Below are positions 55,811 to 64,000 of a DNA stretch of 64,000 nt, piece after piece. The number at the start of each line of letters is the position of its first letter. Position 1 is the stretch's first letter. Source of the stretch: Halomonas maura (GTDB taxonomy: Bacteria > Pseudomonadota > Gammaproteobacteria > Pseudomonadales > Halomonadaceae); NCBI RefSeq assembly GCF_030409305.1, contig NZ_JAUFPQ010000010.1, positions 121,662 through 185,661 of the forward strand, read 5' to 3'. The position numbers and the translations under genes are program-made. The notes under the pieces were generated by a model. It did not search any database. It was given only the letters and a program-made list of their open reading frames with translations, and was not told the DNA's origin.

Positions 55811-56320
55811 TCAGTCGCGGTGCGCGGCGGCCTCCTGGGCCTCGAGCATCTCGACCAGCGGCTGGAACTGCTCGCGATTGTGCTCGTTCATGTGCATCAG
55901 GATGCGATGGGCCTCGAGGATGCGCTGCCGCATGCCCTCCTCGTCGGCGGGCACCTCCGGCAGTTCCCGGAGTTCGTGAGGCTCGGTGATGGGGGATTCC
56001 ACCAGGGTGAAGTAGTGGGCGAAGCCCATGACGTCGAGCATGCGCTGGACGTCGGGATTGTCGACGACGATGGTCGGCGGATGCTCCAGGCGACCCTGCA
56101 GCGCCATGGCCACCTTGGCGAGAAAGCCCAGGGCGGTGGAATCGACATTGGTGGCCTCGCGCAGGTCGATCATCACGGCCTCGAGCCCGGGGGTCTCGGC
56201 CAGCCGCTGGGCCTGGCTGTCCAGGGTCGCGCACAGCGTCAGCCGCACGTCACCGCACAGCTTGAGCACGAACACCCCGGAATCGAACGCCGCCTTGATG
56301 CGGCCTTCATGCATTATCAT
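55811..56320 (-). CDS. STAS-domain anti-sigma factor antagonist (HsbA-like)
   Basis: The protein has 169 residues; ATG 56320 is chosen over an upstream TTG at 56326 and ATG 56314. The STAS fold spans about 5-105, with the phosphorylatable Ser in the conserved NVDSTALGFLAKVA. A helical extension rich in Glu and His (about 115-169) follows. Together with the upstream phosphatase it resembles the Pseudomonas HsbA/HsbR pair, in which the unphosphorylated antagonist controls FlgM or a diguanylate cyclase. It overlaps the phosphatase gene by 14 bp. Confidence 0.85.
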   Translation of the reverse strand: MIMHEGRIKAAFDSGVFVLKLCGDVRLTLCATLDSQAQRLAETPGLEAVMIDLREATNVDSTALGFLAKVAMALQGRLEHPPTIVVDNPDVQRMLDVMGFAHYFTLVESPITEPHELRELPEVPADEEGMRQRILEAHRILMHMNEHNREQFQPLVEMLEAQEAAAHRD

Positions 56321-57500
56321 TGCCAAATCCGCTCAACATCATGATCGTCAGGTCGTCGGGCAGCTCTTCATGGCCAGGGGCGTGTTCGGCGATAAGGTCA
56401 TCATCGTCTTCCATCTTGCCCAGGGCAAGACCGTCCCTCAGCTCCGCCACCGTCTCGCTGGCCAGTACCCGGCGCTCGAGCTCCCGGAGCCGCGCGTCGA
56501 GGGTCTCGCCGGGCAGGCATTCCAGAATCCCGTCGGAACACAGGCAGAGACGGAAGGTCGCGGGCAACGGGCAGCCCAGCCGGGGGTACTCGACATGCGG
56601 GAAGAGCCCCACCGGCATGCCCTCCCCGGCCAGGGGCCGAACCTTGCCCTCGGCGACCAGCAGCGGCATGGGCAACTGGGCGCCGAGCGAATAGTGCAGA
56701 TAGCGACGCTCCCGGTCAATGACACCAACGAACAGGGTGGCATGCTTGCCGATCCCCGTGTCGAGCAGCTCGCGGTTCAGGGCCGCCAGCCAGCGTGGCG
56801 CCAGGCATTCGGGGGCCTGGCCATCCCACTCGTTCTGCCAGCGATTGGAGAGGTACTTGAGCAGCACCGTGACGAAGGCCGACGAGGCCCCGTGGCCGGA
56901 GACATCGGCGAAATAGAACAGGGTGTAGCGATCATCGAAGCGCTGGAAGTCGAGGAAATCCCCGGACAGGTACAGTGACGGCGCCAACCAGTAGTCACAG
57001 GTCACCCCGCCCACGGTCTGGGGCCGCGGCGGCAGCAGCTTGCGCTGAATCTGGCCACCGGCCTGCTGGTCCATGCGCAGCATGGCCAGGTGGGTCTCCA
57101 GGCGCTCGTTGAGTTCGGCCAGGCGGGCACGATCATGTTCCCGTTCCTCGGCGAGGCGGCTGACCTCGATGACCCGGCGGATGATCCGGCGCAGCAGGTG
57201 GCCGTGACGATGCGGCTCGATGACGTAATCCACCAGGCCGGCATCCACCGCCTGGAGCAGGTCGCTGTCCTGGCGGTCGTCGCTGACCACCAGGGTCGGC
57301 AGCCGCCTGGCCAGGGCGGCCCACTCGCTGCTGGGCACGATCCGGGAACGGGCCACCGCCAGCGAGGCCGTGGCCGGCAACTGGTCCGGCCGTTCCACGG
57401 CGACCACTGCCAGGCCATCCTTGGCGATGGTTTCGGCCAGGGCATCGCGCTCCGGCCCGGGGGCATCGATCAGTCCGATCAGCTCGTTGGCAGCTGGCAT
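56307..57500 (-). CDS. PP2C/SpoIIE-type phosphatase with degenerate receiver domain (HsbR-like)
   Basis: The protein has 397 residues. Residues about 1-115 have receiver-like spacing, but the segment where the phospho-accepting Asp is expected reads LAVARSRI and the conserved Lys is replaced in YVIEPH, so phosphorylation is unlikely. A coiled-coil linker (EVSRLAEEREHDRARLAELNERLE, about 111-134) leads to the phosphatase domain about 165-395, where metal-site motifs are intact: SGDFLDFQ, FADVSGHGAS, CLCSDGI, PDDLTIMML. It should dephosphorylate the STAS protein encoded by the overlapping next gene. Confidence 0.85.
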   Translation of the reverse strand: MPAANELIGLIDAPGPERDALAETIAKDGLAVVAVERPDQLPATASLAVARSRIVPSSEWAALARRLPTLVVSDDRQDSDLLQAVDAGLVDYVIEPHRHGHLLRRIIRRVIEVSRLAEEREHDRARLAELNERLETHLAMLRMDQQAGGQIQRKLLPPRPQTVGGVTCDYWLAPSLYLSGDFLDFQRFDDRYTLFYFADVSGHGASSAFVTVLLKYLSNRWQNEWDGQAPECLAPRWLAALNRELLDTGIGKHATLFVGVIDRERRYLHYSLGAQLPMPLLVAEGKVRPLAGEGMPVGLFPHVEYPRLGCPLPATFRLCLCSDGILECLPGETLDARLRELERRVLASETVAELRDGLALGKMEDDDDLIAEHAPGHEELPDDLTIMMLSGFGNDNA

Positions 57501-57512
57501 CCCGTCATGGCC

Positions 57513-58277
57513 TCATTCGGCGTCGGCGTCATCAAAGTCGGCATCATCGAAGTCGAACTCATCGCTGGCGAAGGGGTCCTCGCCCAGCTCACCATCGTTG
57601 ACCTCGAAGCGTCGTCGCTGCAGCCAGCTGTCACGGATGAAGCTGTAGCGATCCCCGCGAATCAACCGCTCCTGGTCGAGCAGGCCCGCGCGCGTGTCGA
57701 TCACGTCCAGGGCACGCAGGGAAAGACGCACCTTGTCCTCTTCAACATAGGTCAGCGGGTAGGTGTAGGAATCCACCGGCAGGCCGGCGGTATCCCGCAC
57801 CGTACTCGGTCCCAGCAGCGGCAGCACCACATAGGGCCCCTCGCCCACGCCCCACACCGCCAGGGTCTGGCCGAAGTCCTCCTCGCGCCCCACCAGTTCC
57901 ATGTGCGAGGCCACGTCGAACAGTCCCAGGACCCCCACGGTGGAGTTGATCAGGAAGCGTCCGGTGGCGACGCCGGCATTGCCTGGCTTGCCCTGCAGCA
58001 GGCTGTTGAGGGTGGTGCGCAGCTCGCCCAGGTTGGCGAAGAAGTTGCCCACCCCGGTCTCCACCGGATCCGGCGTCACGAAGCGGTAGCCCTGGGCCGC
58101 CGGCTTCAGGGCGTAGCGATCGAGGGTGTCGTTGAAGGCGAACACCTGCCGGTTGAAGCCCTCCCAGGGATCCTCCGGATGGGCCTGGCGATGGTTCGCC
58201 GTGGAGGCACAGCCCGAGAGCACGGCCACGGCGAGCAGCGCCGCACCGGCCTTCCGGTTGGAAAATGATGGGGTCAT
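57513..58277 (-). CDS. mlaA: MlaA (VacJ) outer-membrane lipid asymmetry lipoprotein
   Basis: The protein has 254 residues from ATG 58277. A lipoprotein signal ends in lipobox LSGC (Cys about 23). DPWEGFNRQVFAFNDTLDRYALKPAAQGYRFVTPDPVETGVGNFFANL and YVVLPLLGPSTVRDTAG are family hallmarks. MlaA removes misplaced phospholipids from the outer leaflet and passes them to MlaC. The C-terminus is unusually acidic (DEFDFDDADFDDADAE). The rest of the mla system is not in the window. Confidence 0.95.
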   Translation of the reverse strand: MTPSFSNRKAGAALLAVAVLSGCASTANHRQAHPEDPWEGFNRQVFAFNDTLDRYALKPAAQGYRFVTPDPVETGVGNFFANLGELRTTLNSLLQGKPGNAGVATGRFLINSTVGVLGLFDVASHMELVGREEDFGQTLAVWGVGEGPYVVLPLLGPSTVRDTAGLPVDSYTYPLTYVEEDKVRLSLRALDVIDTRAGLLDQERLIRGDRYSFIRDSWLQRRRFEVNDGELGEDPFASDEFDFDDADFDDADAE

Positions 58278-58318
58278 TGCGTCAGTGGTCTCCCTGCACT
58301 TGATCCTTTGTCCTTGCG

Positions 58319-59431
58319 TCAGCGTCGCCGCACCACGACGCTGCCGGCACTGTAGCCCGCGCCGAAGGAACACACCACCCCGACCTCGCCGGCCTCGAGG
58401 TCGTCGCGATGCAGGTGGAAGGCGATGATCGAGCCCGCCGAGCTGGTATTGGCATAGCGATCGAGGATGATCGGTGCCTCGCCCGGGGCCGGCTCGCGGC
58501 CCAGCACGCGACGGGCGATGAGGTCGTTCATGTGACGATTGGCCTGATGCAGCCAGAGCCGGCGGAGGTCATCTCCCGACAGCGAGAGCGCGGCGAGGTG
58601 CTCGCCGATCAGGGTCGCGACCAGGGGACAGACCTCCTTGAACACCCGCCGCCCCTCCTGGACGAAGAGCTTGTCCGCGGCCAGCGGGTCGCTGTCGGTG
58701 ACGCGGTCGAGAAAGCCCGCGTTGTTGCGGATGGCATTCGAGAAGCGGGTCACCAGCCGGGTGCCGAGCACCGTGAAGCGGGCCTCGGCGGTGGCCAGCG
58801 CGTCGTCCTCGAGCACGATGGCCGTGCAGGCATCGCCGAAGATGAAGTGGCTGTCGCGGTCCCGGAAGTTGAGATGCGCCGAACAGATCTCGGGGCTGAC
58901 CACCAGGGCGCGGCTGGCCCCGCCGGCGCGGATGGCATTGGCCGCGGTCTCGATGGCGAAGGTGGCCGAGCTGCAGGCCACATTCATGTCGAAGGCATGG
59001 CCACCGGCGCCCAGCGCCGCCTGCAGCTCCACGGCCACGGCGGGATAGGCACGCTCGAGGTTGGAACAGGCGACGATCACCAGGTCGATGTCGCCGGCGG
59101 CGACCGAGGCCCCCGCCAGGGCCTGGCGGGCGGCGGCGAGGCCCATCTCGCACTGGATGGACGGGCTGTCGTTGTCGCGTTCCGGCAGCCGGGGGCGCAT
59201 GCGCTCGGGGTCGAGGATGCCCTCGGCATCCAGCACATGGCGGCTATGGATCCCCGAGGCCTTGACGATGAAGTCACTGCTCGACGGCTCGAGGGTCGCC
59301 GGCTCGCCGGCCGCGCGGCGTCGCGCGTTCTCGGCATCGACCCAGGCATTGAAGGCGCTCACCAGGGCCGCGTTGTCGATGGCATGGGGAGGGGTATAGA
59401 GGCCCGTGCCGGTGATTACCACATCAGTCAT
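58319..59431 (-). CDS. FabH-like beta-ketoacyl-ACP synthase III
   Basis: The protein has 370 residues from ATG 59431. It has the KAS III fold with catalytic Cys in MNVACSSATFAIE (about 145), His in LHQANRHMND and Asn in DRYANTSSAGS. It is about 50 residues longer than housekeeping FabH, like the Pseudomonas PA3286-type enzyme that channels medium-chain acyl-CoA into fatty acid synthesis. That role here is an inference. The gene lies 42 bp upstream of mlaA in the same direction. Confidence 0.85.
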   Translation of the reverse strand: MTDVVITGTGLYTPPHAIDNAALVSAFNAWVDAENARRRAAGEPATLEPSSSDFIVKASGIHSRHVLDAEGILDPERMRPRLPERDNDSPSIQCEMGLAAARQALAGASVAAGDIDLVIVACSNLERAYPAVAVELQAALGAGGHAFDMNVACSSATFAIETAANAIRAGGASRALVVSPEICSAHLNFRDRDSHFIFGDACTAIVLEDDALATAEARFTVLGTRLVTRFSNAIRNNAGFLDRVTDSDPLAADKLFVQEGRRVFKEVCPLVATLIGEHLAALSLSGDDLRRLWLHQANRHMNDLIARRVLGREPAPGEAPIILDRYANTSSAGSIIAFHLHRDDLEAGEVGVVCSFGAGYSAGSVVVRRR

Positions 59432-59493
59432 ACGTCGTCTCCATGGGGCGTCGAGCCTGCCGCCGGGCGTGGCGGCGTACCCGGTCGCGGCGC

Positions 59494-62400
59494 TCAGGCC
59501 CGGCCGGTGAGTTCTGCCCAGCGTTTCTCGAGGCGCTTCGCCGAGACCGGCATCCGGGTGCCCAGCTGCTGGGCGAAGAGCGAGACACGCAGCTCCTCGA
59601 TCCACCAGCCGAACTCGACCAGGGCCGGGTCCTCGACCTCACCGCGACGCTCGCTGTCGCGGCGGGCGGCCAGCCGCGCCTCGAAGTCCTGTACCTCCTG
59701 CATGTGCATCTGGTCGCGCAGGCGTTCCCGGGGCGCCTTCTCCAGCCGGATCTGCGCGGCCTCCATGTAGCGCGGGTATTCCGCCAGCCACTCGCCCGCC
59801 TCGCAGACGAAGCCCGGGTGCACCAGCCGCTGCATCTGGGCCTTGAGGTCACTGTATACCAGCGCCAGGGAAAGATTGAGGTTGCCCTTCAACGCCTTGG
59901 TCACCGCCAGGTGGCCCTCCAGTGCCTGCTTCAGGGTCTCGATCAGGGCCTCGGCCCGGGGGACCAGCTCGCCGCGGGTGGCCTCGAGGCGGGCCTCCAG
60001 GGCGTCCCGGGAGCGCGGCAGGGGGTCCACCGCCACCACCTGCTGGAAGACCGCGGCCACCAGGTCCTCGGTGAGCTGGCGCTTGCTGCCCACCTTGGCG
60101 AACAGCAGCGCACAGGGCTTGAGGCCGGCCAGGCGCTCGATGGCGCGCACCTGATCGGGCGATCGGGCCATGGCCGCCCGGACCACCCCGCGGCGATGGG
60201 CCTCCCGGGCCTTGTCGGGATGGTCGAAGAGCTCGACACGCAGGGCCTCGTGCTCCGGCACCACCGCCGGATAGGCCTCGACGCGGATACCGGCCTGGGT
60301 GGTGACCCGCGACTCCGGCAGGGGGGTATCCGGCAGGGTCTCCAGGGACGGCGCGTCACTGGCCTCGCCGGCCAGCGCCCGGGCGCCCTCCCCGGCCGCC
60401 GCCTCGAAACGACGCTCCAGGGCCCGGGCATCGCGGCCCTGGCCGAGTTCGCGGCCCTCGTGGTCGACCACCCGCAGGTTCATCACCAGGTGGGGCTCGA
60501 GCTGGTCCAGGCGCCAGTCGTCGGGATGCAGGCGCACGCCGGTCTTGCGCCGCAGGAACTCGCCGAGGGCCTCGGTCAGCGGCGTGTCGTCGGGAGCCAT
60601 GGCCTGCAGGGCGGCGTCCACCCAGTCGGGGATCGGCACCACCTGGCGGCGGATCGACTTGAGCAGCGACTTGAGCAGGGCGATGCACTTGTCGCGCAAT
60701 AGCCCCGGCACCAGCCACTCCAGGCGCGCCAGGGGCAGCTGCGGCAACATGGCCGCCGGCACCGTCAGGGTCACGCCATCGTCCGGGGCCCCGGGGGCGA
60801 AATGATAGCTCAGCGGATAGCGCACCCCGTTCAGTAACAGTTCATCGGGATACTGCGCCTGGGTGACCTCCTCGGCCTCGCGGGCCAGCAGCGCGGCGCG
60901 GTCGAACTTGAGGACGGCCGGATCCTCGCGCTCGGCCTGCCTGCGCCAGGCCTCGAAGCCCTTGCCGTTGACGATGTCCTCGGGCAGCCGGGCGGCGTAG
61001 AAGTCGAACAGCGCCTCCTCGTCGACGAGGATATCGCGCTTGCGTGCGCGGTCCTCGAGGTCCTCGACCTCCTCGACCAGGGCCCGGTTGTGGGCGAAGA
61101 ACTCGCCGCGGGTCTTGAACTCGCCCTCCACCAGGGCCCGGCGGATAAACAGCTCTCTCGACTGGGCCGGATCGATCGGCCCGAAATGCACCTTGCGCCG
61201 GGCGACGATGGACAGGCCGAACAGCGTGACCTGCTCGAAGGCCACCACCTGGGCGCGCTTCATCTCCCAGTGGGGCTCGCTGTAGCTGCGCTTGACCAGA
61301 TGGTCGGCCAGCGGCTCGATCCAGGCGGGGTCGATCCTGGCCACGGTGCGGGCGAACAGCTTCGAGGTCTCCACCAGCTCGAAGGCCATCACCCACTTGG
61401 GCGTCTTCTTGGCCAGCCCCGAGCCGGGGTGGATCATGAACTTGCGGTTGCGCGCGCCCTGGTACTCGCGGTTTTCCAGGAAGCTGCCCAGGTGCGAGAG
61501 CAGCCCCGGCAGCAGCGCCTGGTGCAGCCGCACGGCGCTCTCGCGGCGCGCCTGCCTGGCGGCCTCGCCGTCGTCATCGTCGGCGGGCAGCGGTGCCGGC
61601 GCCGGCACCTCGATCTCCATGTCGCGCAGCAGCTGGCGCAGCTGGCGGAAGGTATCGTGCCATTCGCGCAGGCGCAGGTAGTTGAGATAGTGATCCTTGC
61701 ACCAGCGGCGCAGCCGGTTGCCGGAGAGCGCCTCGCGGGCGGCCTCGAAACCGTGCCACAGGTTGAGCAGGCCGACGAAGTCGGAGTCCGGGTCCTGCCA
61801 GCGGCGATGCGCCTGGTCGGCGGCCTCGCGCTTCTCGGCGGGACGATCCCGCGGGTCCTGGATGGCCAGCGCCGAGACCACGACCAGCACCTCGCGCAGG
61901 CCGCCCTGCTCGGCGCCGGCGAGCACCATGCGGGCGAGCCGCGGGTCGATGGGCAGTCGCGCCAGCTTGCGGCCGAGCGGCGTGATGCGCTGGCCCTCGT
62001 CCACCGCGCCGAGCTCGAACAGCAGCCGGAAGCCATCGGTGACGAAGCGCGAGTCGGGCGGGTCGACGAAGGGGAAGGCCGCGATGTCGCCGAGCTTGAG
62101 CGAGAGCATCGACAGGATCACCGAGGCCAGGTTGGTGCGGCGGATCTCCGGGTCGGTGAAGGCGGGCCGTCCGAGGTAGTCCTCCTCGTCGTAGAGGCGG
62201 ATGCACACCCCCTCGGCCACGCGGCCGCAACGCCCCTTGCGCTGGTCGGCGCTGGCCTGGCTGACCGGCTCCACCGGCAGGCGCTGGATCTTGGCCCGGT
62301 AGCTGTAGCGGCTGATGCGCACCAGCCCCGGGTCGATCACGTAGCGAATGCCCGGGACGGTGAGCGAGGTCTCGGCGACGTTGGTGGCGAGCACGATGCG

Positions 62401-63510
62401 CCGCCCGGCGTGGGGGGCGAAGACGCGATTCTGCTCGGCGTTGGAGAGCCGAGCGTAGAGCGGCAGGATCTCGGTGCCCCTGAGGTCGGCGCGGCGCAGG
62501 GTATCGGCGGTCTCGCGAATCTCCCGCTCGCCGGGCAGGAAGACCAGGATGTCCCGGGGGCCGTGGAACCAGCGCTGCTCGCGCTCCACGGCCTCGATCT
62601 CCTCCACGGCATGCAGGATGCCCTCCTGGAGGGTGCGGTCCTCCTCGTCCTCCGCGTCGCGGATCAGCGGGCGATAGCGCACCTCCACCGGGTAGGTGCG
62701 CCCCGAGACCTCGACCACCGGCGCCGGGCGGGGCGTGCCATCCGGGCCTGCCAGCGCGAAGTGCTCGGCGAAACGCTCCACGTCGATGGTCGCCGAGGTG
62801 ATGATCACCTTGAGGTCCGGGCGCCGGGCCAGCAGCCGCTTGAGGTAGCCGAGCAGGAAGTCGATGTTGAGGCTGCGCTCGTGGGCCTCGTCGATGATGA
62901 TCGCCTCGTAGCGGGTGAGGTCCGGATCGTGGCGCGTCTCCGCCAGCAGGATGCCGTCGGTCATCAGCTTGACCAGGGTGGCGTCATCGGTCTGGTCGGT
63001 GAAGCGCACCTGATAGCCGACCTGCTGCCCCAGGGGCACCTGCATCTCCTCGGCCAGCCGGTTGGCCACCGAACGGGCGGCCAGGCGCCGCGGCTGGGTG
63101 TGGCCAATCAGGCCGCGGCGGCCGAGACCCAGCTCCAGGCAGAGCTTGGGCAGCTGGGTGGTCTTGCCCGAGCCGGTCTCGCCGGCCACCACCACCACCT
63201 GGTGATCGCGTAGCGCGGCCATGATGTCCTCGCGCCGCTCGGCGACCGGCAGCTCCTGCGGATAGGTCAGGCGCACCGGGCGCGATGCCCGGGCCTCCAC
63301 CTTGGCCCGGGAGCGCTCGATGTCACGGCGCAGCTCGGCGATCCCGCGGTCCACGGGCTTGCCCTGGCGGCAGCGCCGAGACAGACCAGCGAGCCGCTTG
63401 CCCAGCCGGGGGGCATCGCGCAACAGCACGCCTTCGAGCTCGCCTTGCAGGGCCTCCAGGGCGGCGGCGTCGGAGGGAGGTGCGTCGGGGGCTTGGGTCA
63501 GGGTACTCAC
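59494..63510 (-). CDS. hrpA: ATP-dependent RNA helicase HrpA
   Basis: The protein has 1338 residues, the full length of HrpA. DEAH-box motifs near the N-terminus: AGETGSGKTTQLPKL (Walker A, about 108-122), TQPRRLAARSVA, IIDEAHERSLN (motif II) and ITSATID (motif III). The second RecA domain has LVATNVAETSLT-like sequence (VLATNVAETSLTVPGI) and QRKGRCGRV. The long C-terminal region with OB fold and DUF3418 is typical. HrpA resolves stalled or colliding ribosomes and takes part in mRNA processing. It lies upstream of the FabH-like gene with 62 bp between. Confidence 0.97.
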   Translation of the reverse strand: MSTLTQAPDAPPSDAAALEALQGELEGVLLRDAPRLGKRLAGLSRRCRQGKPVDRGIAELRRDIERSRAKVEARASRPVRLTYPQELPVAERREDIMAALRDHQVVVVAGETGSGKTTQLPKLCLELGLGRRGLIGHTQPRRLAARSVANRLAEEMQVPLGQQVGYQVRFTDQTDDATLVKLMTDGILLAETRHDPDLTRYEAIIIDEAHERSLNIDFLLGYLKRLLARRPDLKVIITSATIDVERFAEHFALAGPDGTPRPAPVVEVSGRTYPVEVRYRPLIRDAEDEEDRTLQEGILHAVEEIEAVEREQRWFHGPRDILVFLPGEREIRETADTLRRADLRGTEILPLYARLSNAEQNRVFAPHAGRRIVLATNVAETSLTVPGIRYVIDPGLVRISRYSYRAKIQRLPVEPVSQASADQRKGRCGRVAEGVCIRLYDEEDYLGRPAFTDPEIRRTNLASVILSMLSLKLGDIAAFPFVDPPDSRFVTDGFRLLFELGAVDEGQRITPLGRKLARLPIDPRLARMVLAGAEQGGLREVLVVVSALAIQDPRDRPAEKREAADQAHRRWQDPDSDFVGLLNLWHGFEAAREALSGNRLRRWCKDHYLNYLRLREWHDTFRQLRQLLRDMEIEVPAPAPLPADDDDGEAARQARRESAVRLHQALLPGLLSHLGSFLENREYQGARNRKFMIHPGSGLAKKTPKWVMAFELVETSKLFARTVARIDPAWIEPLADHLVKRSYSEPHWEMKRAQVVAFEQVTLFGLSIVARRKVHFGPIDPAQSRELFIRRALVEGEFKTRGEFFAHNRALVEEVEDLEDRARKRDILVDEEALFDFYAARLPEDIVNGKGFEAWRRQAEREDPAVLKFDRAALLAREAEEVTQAQYPDELLLNGVRYPLSYHFAPGAPDDGVTLTVPAAMLPQLPLARLEWLVPGLLRDKCIALLKSLLKSIRRQVVPIPDWVDAALQAMAPDDTPLTEALGEFLRRKTGVRLHPDDWRLDQLEPHLVMNLRVVDHEGRELGQGRDARALERRFEAAAGEGARALAGEASDAPSLETLPDTPLPESRVTTQAGIRVEAYPAVVPEHEALRVELFDHPDKAREAHRRGVVRAAMARSPDQVRAIERLAGLKPCALLFAKVGSKRQLTEDLVAAVFQQVVAVDPLPRSRDALEARLEATRGELVPRAEALIETLKQALEGHLAVTKALKGNLNLSLALVYSDLKAQMQRLVHPGFVCEAGEWLAEYPRYMEAAQIRLEKAPRERLRDQMHMQEVQDFEARLAARRDSERRGEVEDPALVEFGWWIEELRVSLFAQQLGTRMPVSAKRLEKRWAELTGRA

Positions 63511-63740
63511 GGCGGACTCGAGGGCTCCGATGATCGATCAGGAATGGCGACGAAAGAACCCGCATCGACGGGGCGATGCGGGGCATCCATTGTAACGCCG
63601 GGAGACAGGCGGCGCCTAATCGCCACCCGCGCCGAGCGTGACAACCGAGTTGGCAGGATAGATAAACGCCAGCGCATCTATCGGGGGCGACCCCCGCCAT
63701 CGCGGGTACGCTTCCTCGCCCTACGAGCCGAGCTGCCCTG

Positions 63741-64000
63741 TCAGACCCGCGCCTGCTGCGGTGCCTTCGCGCAGTTGGCGGCGTAACACCTTGCTGAGCA
63801 CGACGGCGCCTTGGGCAACCCGACCGCCCTGACCTCAGGCCGGTGCCGTCTGCGGCTGCTCGTCGCGCAACTGGCGACGCAGAACTTTCCTGAACGAGAT
63901 GGCGCCTTGGGCAACCCGACGGCCCTTCCCTCAGGCCGGTGCCGTCTGCGGCTGCTCGTCGCGCAACTGGCGACGCAGAACTTTCCTGAACGAGATGGCG
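63741..64000. repeat. Tandem about 96-bp repeats from the 3' end of an acyl-CoA synthetase gene
   Basis: Copies start at 63741 (94 bp, diverged), 63835 (96 bp) and 63931 (cut by the window edge); the last two are nearly identical. On the minus strand each encodes LPKAPS and, in another frame, KVLRRQLR, the C-terminal A10-type motif of AMP-binding synthetases (PxxxSGKxLRRxLR). The 230 bp between hrpA and the first copy holds no recognised gene. Confidence 0.75.
63931..64000 (-). CDS. C-terminal end of a putative AMP-binding synthetase (partial)
   Basis: The minus strand is open from the window edge to a TGA at 63931-63933 and encodes a tail ending AISFRKVLRRQLRDEQPQ plus TAPA. This resembles the last residues of acyl-CoA or related synthetases, but the SGK of the motif appears only in a neighbouring frame, so the real end of the gene could be in another copy or the reading could be disrupted. 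The rest is outside the window. Confidence 0.35.
   Translation of the reverse strand, partial: AISFRKVLRRQLRDEQPQTAPA

Noticed and set aside
63741..64000. CRISPR array at the right edge
   Set aside because: Repeats are directly tandem, about 96 bp and derived from coding sequence; no unique spacers.

Overview
This window is a high-GC, densely coded chromosomal segment from a gammaproteobacterium. It is most probably a member of the Halomonadaceae (Halomonas-like), judged from gene content (pyrophosphate-type phosphofructokinase, ArsJ/GAPDH arsenic module, HsbR/HsbA-like pair, dusB-fis, bioBFHCD) and from protein sequence character. No rRNA is present to confirm the taxon. About 55 protein genes, one tRNA, two degraded mobile or foreign remnants and several repeats can be supported.

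Layout. 1-4.7 kb: the 3' end of a PPi-dependent phosphofructokinase, a PP2C/kinase fusion whose two domains both lack key catalytic residues, soluble pyrophosphatase, and a DUF2333 membrane protein with an 87-bp in-frame repeat tail. 4.8-12.9 kb: core genes dsbD, accBC, prmA, dusB-fis and purH. 12.9-17.4 kb: gabD, then a decayed AT-richer stretch with a metallo-beta-lactamase-fold pseudogene and an IS30-type transposase relic interrupted by a short structured repeat, then folE. 17.7-20.8 kb: a secreted protein, an SrkA-like kinase, a LysE-type exporter and a GST. 20.8-27.7 kb: comF and the biotin pathway bioBFHCD, a tRNA-Leu(UAG) with its own promoter, and bioA. BirA-like operators lie in front of both bioB and bioA.

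27.7-35.1 kb: an uncharacterised ATP-grasp ligase/CocE-type hydrolase pair, a small winged-HTH protein, a lysophospholipase-like lipoprotein followed by a MITE-like element, a redoxin, an HTH-GST fusion regulator and a DUF523 protein. 35.2-42.1 kb: a fatty acid/acyl-CoA degradation locus (acyl-CoA dehydrogenase, SDR, acyl-CoA ligase, TetR regulator, thiolase) with PsrA-like and TetR-type operators and a 12-copy heptamer repeat. 42.1-43.6 kb: FetAB-type metal exporter. 43.7-48.8 kb: an arsenic resistance island made of two convergent operons (acr3-MFS and GAPDH-arsJ-arsR) whose outer ends carry the same palindromic operator.

48.8-53.5 kb: pstSCAB phosphate importer with a Pho box and an intra-operon hairpin. 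53.5-64.0 kb: a Bcr/CflA-type MFS pump, transaldolase, an HsbR/HsbA-like phosphatase/STAS switch, mlaA, a FabH-like ketosynthase, hrpA, and at the edge tandem 96-bp repeats derived from the 3' end of an acyl-CoA synthetase gene that lies beyond the window.

No CRISPR array, prophage or complete insertion sequence is visible. The most unusual items are the doubly degenerate PP2C-kinase fusion, the HTH-GST fusion, the short structured repeat inserted in an IS30 relic, the ATP-grasp/hydrolase pair, and the repeat-bearing promoter region of the acyl-CoA dehydrogenase gene.
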